Part shown: positions 1 to 8,655 of the stretch, in pieces
Numbering within the stretch: the first letter of the stretch is position 1
Layout of the letters: every line of letters begins with the position of its first letter
From: Jejuia sp049889775
Lineage (GTDB): Bacteria; Bacteroidota; Bacteroidia; Flavobacteriales; Flavobacteriaceae
NCBI GenBank assembly: GCA_049889775.1
Contig: JBMHCT010000030.1
Location: 1 to 64,000 of the forward strand
Direction of reading: 5' to 3'
DNA length: 64,000 nt
Notes under the pieces: model-generated
Seen by the model: the letters and a program-made list of their open reading frames with translations, nothing else
Databases searched by the model: none
What the model was told of the DNA's origin: nothing
Made by a program: the position numbers and the translations under genes

Positions 1-1
1 A

Positions 2-2443
2 ACAGATTTTAATTTTGATTGGAAATTTACTTTGGTAAAAGACACCACCTTGCCAGCGCAAGTACCGCTTAAAGATGCCGATTGGCGCAACATTCGTTTA
101 CCGCACGATTGGAGTGTGGAATTACCATTTAGCGAAGAATGGGAAGGTGCCACTGGTTATTTACCAGGTGGTGTTGGCATCTATCAAAAACATTTTAAAA
201 CCCCTGCGTCGCCAGAGGAGAAAAGTACGTTTATCAATTTTGACGGGGTTTATAATAACGCTACGTTTTGGCTAAACGGCACCAAATTAGGCTTTAATCC
301 TTATGGGTATTCGCCAATTAATTACGATTTAACCGATTTACTAAAAACCGATGGTTCTGATAATGTGTTAACGGTTCATGTAGACCGTTCAAGATATGTA
401 GACAGTAGATGGTATACAGGTAGTGGCATTTACAGAAATGTAAAACTGGTGGTTTTAGATAAGTTACGCATTCCTATTTGGGGTACCTTTGTAACTACGC
501 CTAAAATTGATGAGAACTCTGCTCAAGTTAACATTCAAGTTGATGTTGAAAATCAATATGCAGATAACGCTTCTTTTAATTTAGAAACTAAAATTCTGGA
601 TGCTTCAGGAAGTGTTGTGGCTGAAGTTTCTGATTCACTTTCATTGGATTCAAAAGCAAAAGAAATATTCAATCAAAATTTAGAAGTGAGCAATCCACAG
701 CTTTGGGATACTGAAAACCCAAACTTGTACAACGCCGTTACTACAATTTCAAAAGACGGAAAAACGGTTGATGCATATACCACGAGGTTTGGTATCCGTA
801 GCCTAGAATTTGGTAACGATTTCGGGTTTAAATTAAACGGCAAAATCACCAATGTAAAAGGCGTTTGTTTGCACCATGCGGGCGGTTTAGTTGGTTCGGC
901 GGTACCAAAAGGGGTTTGGAAAAGACGCTTTGAAAGACTTAAAGCTTGTGGTGTTAATGCGATTCGTACCGCACACAACCCGTATTCAAAAGAGTTTTTA
1001 GAGCTATGTGATGAAATGGGTGTTTTGGTTCAGGATGAGTTTTTTGACGAATGGGATTATGCAAAGGATAAGAGAAAAAACTATCACGATCGTACTTTTG
1101 ATTATATCAGTAAAGGTTATGTAGAGCATTTTCAAGAATGGGCCAAAACCGACTTAACACGCACCATGTTACGCGATAGAAACCATCCATCCGTATTTCA
1201 GTGGAGTATAGGAAACGAGATTGAGTGGACCTATTTGCATTACAGATTTGATACTGGGTTTTGGAAGGACCCTAACAAACCTCAGCAATCAGGTGGATAT
1301 TGGGGTAAAGGTCCTATTTTAACTCCAGAGGAAATCAAAGCCAACTATGATAAAGCTGAAAAAGGCGAATATATTTTGGCCGAAACAGCTCACAAATTAG
1401 CAAAATGGACCAGAGCTCTGGACACCACCAGACCTGTGACCACCAACATGGTAGTGCCACAAACCAGTATGGTTAGTGGGTATGCCGAAGCTGTAGATAT
1501 TTCAGGCTTTAGTTATAGAAATCTAGACATTCCTTGGGCAATTAAAAACTGGCCAGATAGACACATTACCATAAATGAAAACCCAGGCACATGGGACGAT
1601 TGGAAACAAGTGGAAGAACATCCTGGTGTGTTTAGCATTTTTATGTGGACCGGTATTGATTACATGGGCGAACGTGATGGTGATTGGCCCGAAAAAAGTG
1701 GTTGGGGCGATTTATTGGATTTAGCCGGGTTTAAATACCAAGGCTGGAATTACTTTAAAAGTATTTGGGTAGACGAGCCCCATATTTCTATTGGCACACT
1801 TCCGATTGCAAAATCAGGGTTTAAGCAAACCGGTATTTCTGGACAACAATTACCAGAAAATAGTGGTGCCTACAAGTGGAGAGACTCCAACATGCATTGG
1901 AATTATAAAGATGGTGAAACTGTTGTTGTAGAAGTATGCTCAAACTACACTGACGTAGAGCTCTTTCTTAATGGGCGTTCTTTGGGTACAAGAGAAGCGA
2001 GTCCAGATAAATTATTTCGATGGACCATTCCTTATGAAGCTGGAATACTTACAGCAAAGGCCCGTTTAGATGGCAAAGAAATAACGACTGAATTGCAAAC
2101 TACAACAAAACCTGTGAGTATTAAATTCACGTCTGATAAAGCTATTTTAGAAGCTGATGCCTACGACGTTGCGCATTTAGAAGTTCAACTAATGGACGAA
2201 AATGGACGTGCAGTTAAAACCGAAAATGCTACTATTGAATTTAGTGTTGAAGGTGATGCACGTTGGTTAGGTGTTGATAATGGCGCGCGAAGTAATATTC
2301 AAGATTTTCAGTCTAAAACCTTAACAACGGCAAAAGGAAGAGCCTTGGCTATTATTCAGTCTACCAAAAAAGCTAGTGAAATTAAAGTGACTGTTAAAGC
2401 TGACGGATTTGAACCGCAAGTGATTACTATTAATTCGAAATAA
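2..2443 (+). CDS. GH2 beta-galactosidase-like enzyme, 5' end cut by window
   Basis: Probable exo-acting GH2 glycosidase (beta-galactosidase/beta-glucuronidase superfamily) that removes terminal sugars from oligosaccharides of this locus. The frame is open to the left window edge; the first TTG at 32 is not a credible start because GH2-typical residues (FNFDWKF) precede it, so the signal peptide lies outside. Visible domains in order are the jelly-roll sugar-binding domain (LPHDW motif), the immunoglobulin-like domain, the TIM barrel, a DUF4982-like domain (about 610-690) and a C-terminal Ig-like domain. RDRNHPSVFQWSIGNE carries the acid/base Glu (codon 1217-1219); the nucleophile is probably the Glu of TINEN (1577-1579), but that motif is less canonical. 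First gene of a plus-strand run of glycan enzymes. Family certain; substrate inferred. Confidence 0.9.
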   Translation, partial: TDFNFDWKFTLVKDTTLPAQVPLKDADWRNIRLPHDWSVELPFSEEWEGATGYLPGGVGIYQKHFKTPASPEEKSTFINFDGVYNNATFWLNGTKLGFNPYGYSPINYDLTDLLKTDGSDNVLTVHVDRSRYVDSRWYTGSGIYRNVKLVVLDKLRIPIWGTFVTTPKIDENSAQVNIQVDVENQYADNASFNLETKILDASGSVVAEVSDSLSLDSKAKEIFNQNLEVSNPQLWDTENPNLYNAVTTISKDGKTVDAYTTRFGIRSLEFGNDFGFKLNGKITNVKGVCLHHAGGLVGSAVPKGVWKRRFERLKACGVNAIRTAHNPYSKEFLELCDEMGVLVQDEFFDEWDYAKDKRKNYHDRTFDYISKGYVEHFQEWAKTDLTRTMLRDRNHPSVFQWSIGNEIEWTYLHYRFDTGFWKDPNKPQQSGGYWGKGPILTPEEIKANYDKAEKGEYILAETAHKLAKWTRALDTTRPVTTNMVVPQTSMVSGYAEAVDISGFSYRNLDIPWAIKNWPDRHITINENPGTWDDWKQVEEHPGVFSIFMWTGIDYMGERDGDWPEKSGWGDLLDLAGFKYQGWNYFKSIWVDEPHISIGTLPIAKSGFKQTGISGQQLPENSGAYKWRDSNMHWNYKDGETVVVEVCSNYTDVELFLNGRSLGTREASPDKLFRWTIPYEAGILTAKARLDGKEITTELQTTTKPVSIKFTSDKAILEADAYDVAHLEVQLMDENGRAVKTENATIEFSVEGDARWLGVDNGARSNIQDFQSKTLTTAKGRALAIIQSTKKASEIKVTVKADGFEPQVITINSK

Positions 2444-2553
2444 TCAGACTAGGTCATTTCGCCGGAGCAATATAACGAGGAATCTCATGTGATTTTACTA
2501 AGAAAGAGGTTTCGCATTCCTTTTGAAGTTATGAATATGACACTAAACATAAT

Positions 2554-4821
2554 ATGAAAACTAAACTATTTCTACCATTTGTATTGGCAAGTATTTTTCT
2601 CTGCGCCCAAAAACCCAAAGTATGGTTAATAAGTGATGGGGGAGAAAATATCAACGACCCCGATGATATTTCTGCTGTAGCTAGTTATATCCTTATGTCT
2701 AATCATTTTGATACACGGGCAATCGTTATGGGAAGCACGATGCATCCATGGAACAAGAACACTACGAATCAAAAGAAATGGGCGGAGGAAACCTACGGTA
2801 AAGCATATGCCAAAGACCTTCCAAACCTCAACAAATACATTGGTGGTTATCAAAAAAGTTTTCGGTTTTTAGAGTCTTCGGTAAAAGGGATGGGAGAAAA
2901 TTTCCAATGGGAAAAACAATATAACATAAAAAATTTCCCAAGTATTTTAGCGCTTTATAAAGAGCTTGAAAAAACCAAAGGCGTTTTAAACATTTTATGC
3001 TTTGGACCTCTTACGGAACAAGCTATTTTGGTGAGCTATTGTAAGCGTTTAGGGCGAACAGACCTACTCAATAAAATTAGATTTATCAGCCATTGGACGA
3101 GTTCTAATTTTCATGTCGGTACCATTAAAAATCCTGAGCATACGCATAACTGTTTTGGAGACCCCATTGCTTGTGACTACATCAAAAAAATGGCCCTTAA
3201 CGGCGATTTTAAATTCTATGAATGTGGCGGAATTGGGCAATATGGCATTGTTGAAGGTGGTCAAAAAGGAAAAGCGTTTTACGACCAATTCTACGAAAGT
3301 AATTTAGGTACGGTATTTAGAGAGGGGAAATTTACCCATAACCGTGTAGATGATTCCGATAGTGCTTGTTATTGGGCTTTATTAGGAAATTATGGTGTTT
3401 CCTTAAATGACTTAGCAGATAACGGACTTAATTTCCCCGAAGTGGAAGAAAAGAATGAAAAAGCCTTTGCGCTTAGAGCAAAAGATATACGCAATGAACT
3501 ACTAAGGCGGTCTAATGCTGCAGCGGGATACAATCCAAATGCTATAAAAGTAGATATCATGGTTCCTGAACATGGTATGGCAGACCCGCACGCTTGGGTA
3601 GAAAATGATACCCTTTGGTTTATTTGCGGTCATGACAAAAGTTGGGAGCCCGAAGGCACGTTCCCTATGGACAGATGGGAAATCTGGTCTTCTACAGATT
3701 TACGTTCCTTTAAATATCACAATGCCATTCACCCAAAAGATTTATACATTGGCGATAAACCCAACTGTTGGGCAGGCGATATTACCAAACGCAACGGCAA
3801 ATACTATTGGTTCTTTTCCAATAGAAATATTAATACAGGTATTGCCGTTTCTGATAGGATTAATGGCGATTATAAAGACCTCTTAGGAAAGCCTCTACTG
3901 CCAAAAGATATTATTCCAGGGCATCCTTATGACCCTGAGATTTATGAGGAAGAAAATGGAACCTATCATATTATTTTCGGTTCTGGAATTTATTACATAG
4001 CTACACTAAGTGAAGATATGAAATCGCTAAAAACAGAACCCAAAATTTTAGAACTAAAATATGAAGATGGCAAACCTTTTCGTGCAGAGGATAAACCTAC
4101 GTTGTTTGAACGTAACGGAAAATATTATTTAGTGTTTGGCGCGCGTTATGCCATGGCAGATTCATTGTATGGGCCGTATACGTTTAAAGGTGTATTTCTA
4201 AACGGCGGACATACCAGTTTTTTTGATTGGCACGGGCAAAAATACGTGCTTCAGGAAAACCATGATATTTCGGCTTTTTATCGTGGTGCCAGTTTAAAAC
4301 CCGTATTTTTTAATGCAGATGGTTCTATAAGAATACCTAAAAGCGACCGCTGGTATCCTGGTCCAGGGCGACCTTTCAAATTTGAAAATAGCACTATGGG
4401 ATGGAAAGCCCTAATTGGTACAAACATATACATGAGTAATGGCGCATTGGGAGGAAATATTAAACAGCCCAAAGCCATTATCCAAAGTTCTCCGTCTTTA
4501 TTTACAGACACGATAGATTGCGATAAAATTACAATAAGGATAAAAAATAGCAGTTATGCCAATCACTTAAAAATAGCCCTTTTTTCTATAGATAAAACGG
4601 GAAATAAATCCTTTTGGAGGGATGCCTCTACAGTTGTAGATTGGAATGAAAAAGAGTGGGTAAAAGTGCCCATTTCTTCAAATGATATAGATTTTAAAAC
4701 GTATACCATTCCTTTGTCCAAATTTAAAAACGTAGGTGAAAAAATAATGCAAGTTGCCATTCAACCCGCGGTGAATACTTTTAATGGCACTTGGGAAATA
4801 GATGAAATAATTATTGAATAG
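2554..4821 (+). CDS. DUF1593 nucleoside-hydrolase-like / GH43 fusion protein
   Basis: Two unrelated catalytic folds in one secreted 755-residue protein. After a signal peptide (MKTKLFLPFVLASIFLCAQ), residues about 20-310 resemble the nucleoside-hydrolase-like DUF1593/Sde182 fold (VWLISDGGENINDPDD, an Asp-rich N-terminal motif). Residues about 335-620 form a GH43-type five-bladed propeller: catalytic base candidate D344 in ADPHAW, pKa-modulating candidate D460 in HPYDPE, acid candidate E512 in RAEDKP. The last 120 residues look like a beta-sandwich carbohydrate-binding domain. GH43 enzymes usually cleave arabinosides, xylosides or galactosides; the substrate here is unknown. The gene is 17 bases from the next and probably cotranscribed. 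The DUF1593 part may bind rather than cleave. Domain calls are by motif recognition. Confidence 0.75.
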   Translation: MKTKLFLPFVLASIFLCAQKPKVWLISDGGENINDPDDISAVASYILMSNHFDTRAIVMGSTMHPWNKNTTNQKKWAEETYGKAYAKDLPNLNKYIGGYQKSFRFLESSVKGMGENFQWEKQYNIKNFPSILALYKELEKTKGVLNILCFGPLTEQAILVSYCKRLGRTDLLNKIRFISHWTSSNFHVGTIKNPEHTHNCFGDPIACDYIKKMALNGDFKFYECGGIGQYGIVEGGQKGKAFYDQFYESNLGTVFREGKFTHNRVDDSDSACYWALLGNYGVSLNDLADNGLNFPEVEEKNEKAFALRAKDIRNELLRRSNAAAGYNPNAIKVDIMVPEHGMADPHAWVENDTLWFICGHDKSWEPEGTFPMDRWEIWSSTDLRSFKYHNAIHPKDLYIGDKPNCWAGDITKRNGKYYWFFSNRNINTGIAVSDRINGDYKDLLGKPLLPKDIIPGHPYDPEIYEEENGTYHIIFGSGIYYIATLSEDMKSLKTEPKILELKYEDGKPFRAEDKPTLFERNGKYYLVFGARYAMADSLYGPYTFKGVFLNGGHTSFFDWHGQKYVLQENHDISAFYRGASLKPVFFNADGSIRIPKSDRWYPGPGRPFKFENSTMGWKALIGTNIYMSNGALGGNIKQPKAIIQSSPSLFTDTIDCDKITIRIKNSSYANHLKIALFSIDKTGNKSFWRDASTVVDWNEKEWVKVPISSNDIDFKTYTIPLSKFKNVGEKIMQVAIQPAVNTFNGTWEIDEIIIE

Positions 4822-4837
4822 ACTAAACTTAAACTAA

Positions 4838-6124
4838 ATGAAACAACTAACTTATTTAGTGGCGTTTTTTGCCATTGTATCATGCAAACAACAATCAACA
4901 GAAGATACGGTTGCACTTGAAAACCAAGGTGGGTTTCCTTTTATGCTTCCCGAAGAAAAACCCAACCGTGAAATGAGTGCTGCTATGGAGCGCATTTACA
5001 CAGACTACGAAGCACCTCAACCCCATAATAACGAGTTGTTCAGTCAGTTTAAATACACCGAGCTAAAAGGTTTTGATTACAATGATTTTGATGGTACGAT
5101 TTCAAGAAGAGACCCTTCTAAAATTTTATTACATAATGGAAAATATTATGTTTGGTATACGTATAGAAATACACCAACACCACCACAAGGCGCAAAGAAA
5201 TGTAATGATACCATTCCGTCTTCAGATTGGGATTTAGCCGATATTTGGTATGCAACCTCAACCGATGGATTTAATTGGGAAGAGCAAGGTGTAGCCGTTA
5301 AACGCCCTGAAAAACCTCTGGTTGGTTGGCGTTCCGTAACCACCACAGATATTTTGGAATGGGAGGGTAAGTTTTACCTATACTACCAAGGGTTTATGGA
5401 AGCCAGTGGTAAACGTGGTGATGATTGCCCCGTTGCCGTATCATATGCAGATTCTCCTGAGGGGCCTTGGACGCCATACAATAAAATAGTCATTCCAAAT
5501 GGTGCAGAAGGAGAATGGGACCAATATTCTATTCACGACCCATATCCTCTGGTACATGATGGTAAAGTATACATCTACTATAAATCAGATTTTGGAAAAA
5601 AAGGGGGGAAAGGACATTTAGTGAGAATGCAAGGGTTGGCCATTGCAGACAACCCCTTGGGGCCATTTAAAAAACATCCTCTAAACCCTTTAATTACCTC
5701 AGGGCATGAAACCTCTTTATTCCCTTTTAAAGAAGGTGTAGCAGCCTTAGTTTATAAAGATGGTCCAGAACATAATACTATTCAATACGCTAAAGACTGG
5801 GTAAACTTTGAAATAGCCTCTATTACCGAATTGATGCCCTATGCTGCTGCGCCATATGTGCCAGATGCGTTTACCAATACTACAGATGGTAGGGGGATTA
5901 CTTGGGGTACCGCGCACTTTATAAATGCTACAGGAAATTGGAGCAAGTTCTGCTCTAAATTGGTACGTTTTGATTGCGATTTAAGCTTAGATATGCACGA
6001 CCCACAAATGAAACAACATCGCGTTAACCATAAACCTGATGTCTATTACAGGCAAGGTTTAAGTAAAAAACAACAAGAACGTATTGCTAAAGAGAACGAA
6101 AGACTAATAAATCCACAAAACTAG
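4838..6124 (+). CDS. GH117-type alpha-1,3-(3,6-anhydro)-L-galactosidase-like lipoprotein
   Basis: Lipoprotein (lipobox-like VSC at residue about 16) with a five-bladed propeller of the GH117 type. Characterised members release 3,6-anhydro-L-galactose from the non-reducing end of neoagaro-oligosaccharides. Visible signature: RRDPSK with catalytic D92, SIHDPYP with D234, and SGHETSLFP with H290/E291. In characterised GH117 enzymes a His at the GHE position has been proposed as the acid. The sequence GRGITWG near the C terminus is shared with the second copy at 13180-14400. It lies between the GH43 fusion and the alpha-glucuronidase-like gene with 9-17 base gaps, so it is part of the same operon. 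Family assignment fairly sure; the actual linkage could differ because GH117 also contains members inactive on agarose oligosaccharides. Confidence 0.75.
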   Translation: MKQLTYLVAFFAIVSCKQQSTEDTVALENQGGFPFMLPEEKPNREMSAAMERIYTDYEAPQPHNNELFSQFKYTELKGFDYNDFDGTISRRDPSKILLHNGKYYVWYTYRNTPTPPQGAKKCNDTIPSSDWDLADIWYATSTDGFNWEEQGVAVKRPEKPLVGWRSVTTTDILEWEGKFYLYYQGFMEASGKRGDDCPVAVSYADSPEGPWTPYNKIVIPNGAEGEWDQYSIHDPYPLVHDGKVYIYYKSDFGKKGGKGHLVRMQGLAIADNPLGPFKKHPLNPLITSGHETSLFPFKEGVAALVYKDGPEHNTIQYAKDWVNFEIASITELMPYAAAPYVPDAFTNTTDGRGITWGTAHFINATGNWSKFCSKLVRFDCDLSLDMHDPQMKQHRVNHKPDVYYRQGLSKKQQERIAKENERLINPQN

Positions 6125-6133
6125 ATTAGCATC

Positions 6134-8641
6134 ATGAAAAAAATTAGTATTGTTTTTTCTTTTGCATTAAGCTTGCTTTTTTTGTCTTGCAAAAAAAATA
6201 ACAGTACAATTCTTATCATTGATGAAATAGAAACACCTGCTTCAGAGTTTGCTATTTTAGATTTGAAGGAGGCATTAAAAGAAGCCAATTATTTTGTATC
6301 AAATGAGAATGCTGATGTTGTTATTAAAATTGAAAAAGACACTTCATTAAAAGCTCAAGAATTTCGCATAGTTAAGCATGTAAATCAATCTATTTCAATT
6401 ACATCTAATGATTCTCGTGGTGCGCTCTATGGTATTTTAGATTTAGCTGAAAACATTAAGCTAACGGGTAATCTATCCAATATAGAAGAAAAAAAAGAAA
6501 CCCCATTCATTGAATATCGCGGTATAAAAATGAACATAGCCCTAGATGGGCGATTACCTAGTTATGATGATACAGGTGATGCGGCTCAAAACAATATTCC
6601 CGAAATGTGGAATATGGATTTTTGGATTGAATACCTTGATGATTTAGCGAGAAACCGGTATAATCTGCTTTCCTTATGGTCTAAACATCCTTTTCCTGCG
6701 CTTTGTAAATTAGAGGAATACCCTGGCGCAGCCATGGAAGATGTTTATGTTTATAATAAACCTATAACCTGGGATTTGCATAGAGACTGGAGAGGTATCG
6801 ATTTACAGGATAAATCCAATCTTAAAAAAATTAAGACCATGACCATGGATGAGAAAATTGCCTTTTGGCAAAAGGTTATGGAACATGCGCATAATAGAGG
6901 TATAGACATTATTTGGTTTACATGGAATATTTTTATTTCTCCTGGAACTGGGGAAATAACCAACCCAGAAAGCGAAAAAGCCATCACCTACATGCGTAAA
7001 GCGGTCAAGGAAATGGTTGAAACTTATCCATATTTATCGGGGTTTGGCGTGACTGCAGGAGAAAATATGGGGATGACGGTTGGCGATTATTCGGCTCCTG
7101 CTTGGATGTTCGAAACTTATGGTAAAGGTGTTCTAGAAGCTACGGAAAACAATCCTGAAAGACCATTCCGATTTATATTTAGAAGGCATCACGCCTTTTT
7201 AGAGACCATTCAAAACGATTTTGCTTCTAAATTCCCATGGAAAGTAGAAACTAGTTATAAATACAATGTAGCTAGAATGTACAGCTCTCCAAAGCCTCCA
7301 ATTTTTGAACGTGAGTACTATCCAGATGTAAAAAAATACGATTTTAAATGTTGGATGAATGTCCGTAATGATGATATGTTCACCTTCCGTTGGGGAGACC
7401 CAGATTTTGTACGCGAGTACTTAACAGGAATGATGGATTACGGTGTCGTTCCAGGTTTTTATATGGGTTCTGATGGTTATTTGTGGGGACGCGAATTTAC
7501 ATCAAAAAACGCTGAACTTTCGGGTGAACTAGAAATCAAAAAGCATTGGTACAGATACATGTTATGGGGGCGTTTAGCCTTTAACCCCGATTTAAAAAAT
7601 GAAAAACTACAGGTAATCATTGGGCATCGCTTTCCAGAAGTTGATAGTGAAAACCTATTTCATGCATGGCGTTATGCATCAAAAGTATTTCCGTTGGTTT
7701 GTAATTTCCATTGGAAACCAGGAGACGCCATGTGGGCTGTTGAAGGGTGTATGGACCAATTTAAGGGCTTTCAAAATGTTCGTGATTTTATTGATTGCTA
7801 TACTTTAGAAAATGACCAATTGCAGAATATAACTGATTATGTCATTGACCTAAAAAACAATGTTGAGTCGGAAATAATTACGCCTTTTCAAGTAGCAGAC
7901 TCTCTAAGAAATTGTTCAAATAAAGCTAGAGAATATCTACAAAAAATAAAGAATCAGTCTAATTCCCAAACAGAAACCCTGAAAACTACTTTAAACGATA
8001 TTAAATGTTTTGCATTGTACGGTGATTATTACGCTGGAAAAATTTCTGGGGCCACCTACTTACACATGCATGAAAATTTAAATGATAACCAAAAACATTT
8101 CTACAAGCAAAAAGCTATAGAAGAAACTGAAAAAGCACTTGTCGCTTGGAAAAAGCTAGCAAAAATTGCCGATAGCCAATACAAAACACAATTATTAGCC
8201 AGAACCCGAGAATTAGACTGGATTACCACAATTAAAGATGTTGAAAAGGATATTGAGATTGTTAAAGCTTCTAATGGAACAGAACCTAAGGTAGCTAAGC
8301 TTTTTTATTCTGGACATGCAAAAATTAAAAATTCACAAAGAAAAAAGATACACGACTTTTTAACCAAGAAAGGATACGAAGTTGAAGAATACGCAGGATG
8401 GAAAACCGAAGCCTATGCATCTGGATTAAAAATTGCTTTCGCCATAAAAGACGGCTTAATAAGCCAATTTTACACAAGTAGAGGCGGTAAATTCCCTAAA
8501 GATTACAATGAAAAAGGGGTCCTGATAGAAGAAATTCATACCAAATTATGGGTTATAGGTAAAGACACCGAACACACTAATAAATCTGTAGACAAACTAA
8601 TTACTTATCTTGACAAACGTTTAAAGAAAATTGAAGAATAA
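6134..8641 (+). CDS. Putative alpha-glucuronidase-like (GH67/GH115-like) lipoprotein of unclear family
   Basis: 835-residue lipoprotein (LLFLSCKKN). Residues about 25-120 look like the small alpha/beta domain that precedes the barrel in GH20, GH67 and GH115 enzymes (SNDSRGALYGILDLAE). Residues about 125-520 look like a TIM barrel (YRGIKMNI, DFWIEYLDDLARNRYNLL, GIDIIWFTWN), with a candidate acidic residue E310 in VTAGENMG. A helical region follows, then a small C-terminal alpha/beta domain (about 710-835). This architecture resembles alpha-glucuronidases but no family-defining motif can be named. It is flanked by a GH117-type and a GH3 gene at 9 and 14 bases, so it probably acts on the same glycan. 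Function is inferred from fold and context only. Confidence 0.55.
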   Translation: MKKISIVFSFALSLLFLSCKKNNSTILIIDEIETPASEFAILDLKEALKEANYFVSNENADVVIKIEKDTSLKAQEFRIVKHVNQSISITSNDSRGALYGILDLAENIKLTGNLSNIEEKKETPFIEYRGIKMNIALDGRLPSYDDTGDAAQNNIPEMWNMDFWIEYLDDLARNRYNLLSLWSKHPFPALCKLEEYPGAAMEDVYVYNKPITWDLHRDWRGIDLQDKSNLKKIKTMTMDEKIAFWQKVMEHAHNRGIDIIWFTWNIFISPGTGEITNPESEKAITYMRKAVKEMVETYPYLSGFGVTAGENMGMTVGDYSAPAWMFETYGKGVLEATENNPERPFRFIFRRHHAFLETIQNDFASKFPWKVETSYKYNVARMYSSPKPPIFEREYYPDVKKYDFKCWMNVRNDDMFTFRWGDPDFVREYLTGMMDYGVVPGFYMGSDGYLWGREFTSKNAELSGELEIKKHWYRYMLWGRLAFNPDLKNEKLQVIIGHRFPEVDSENLFHAWRYASKVFPLVCNFHWKPGDAMWAVEGCMDQFKGFQNVRDFIDCYTLENDQLQNITDYVIDLKNNVESEIITPFQVADSLRNCSNKAREYLQKIKNQSNSQTETLKTTLNDIKCFALYGDYYAGKISGATYLHMHENLNDNQKHFYKQKAIEETEKALVAWKKLAKIADSQYKTQLLARTRELDWITTIKDVEKDIEIVKASNGTEPKVAKLFYSGHAKIKNSQRKKIHDFLTKKGYEVEEYAGWKTEAYASGLKIAFAIKDGLISQFYTSRGGKFPKDYNEKGVLIEEIHTKLWVIGKDTEHTNKSVDKLITYLDKRLKKIEE

Positions 8642-8655
8642 CACGTAAATTTTTA

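Noticed and set aside
2444..2553. Gap after the first GH2 gene with GTCATTTCGCCGGAGC and GGAATCTCATG
   Set aside because: Looks like a degenerate dispersed repeat, but with one degenerate copy and no clear ends nothing can be claimed.
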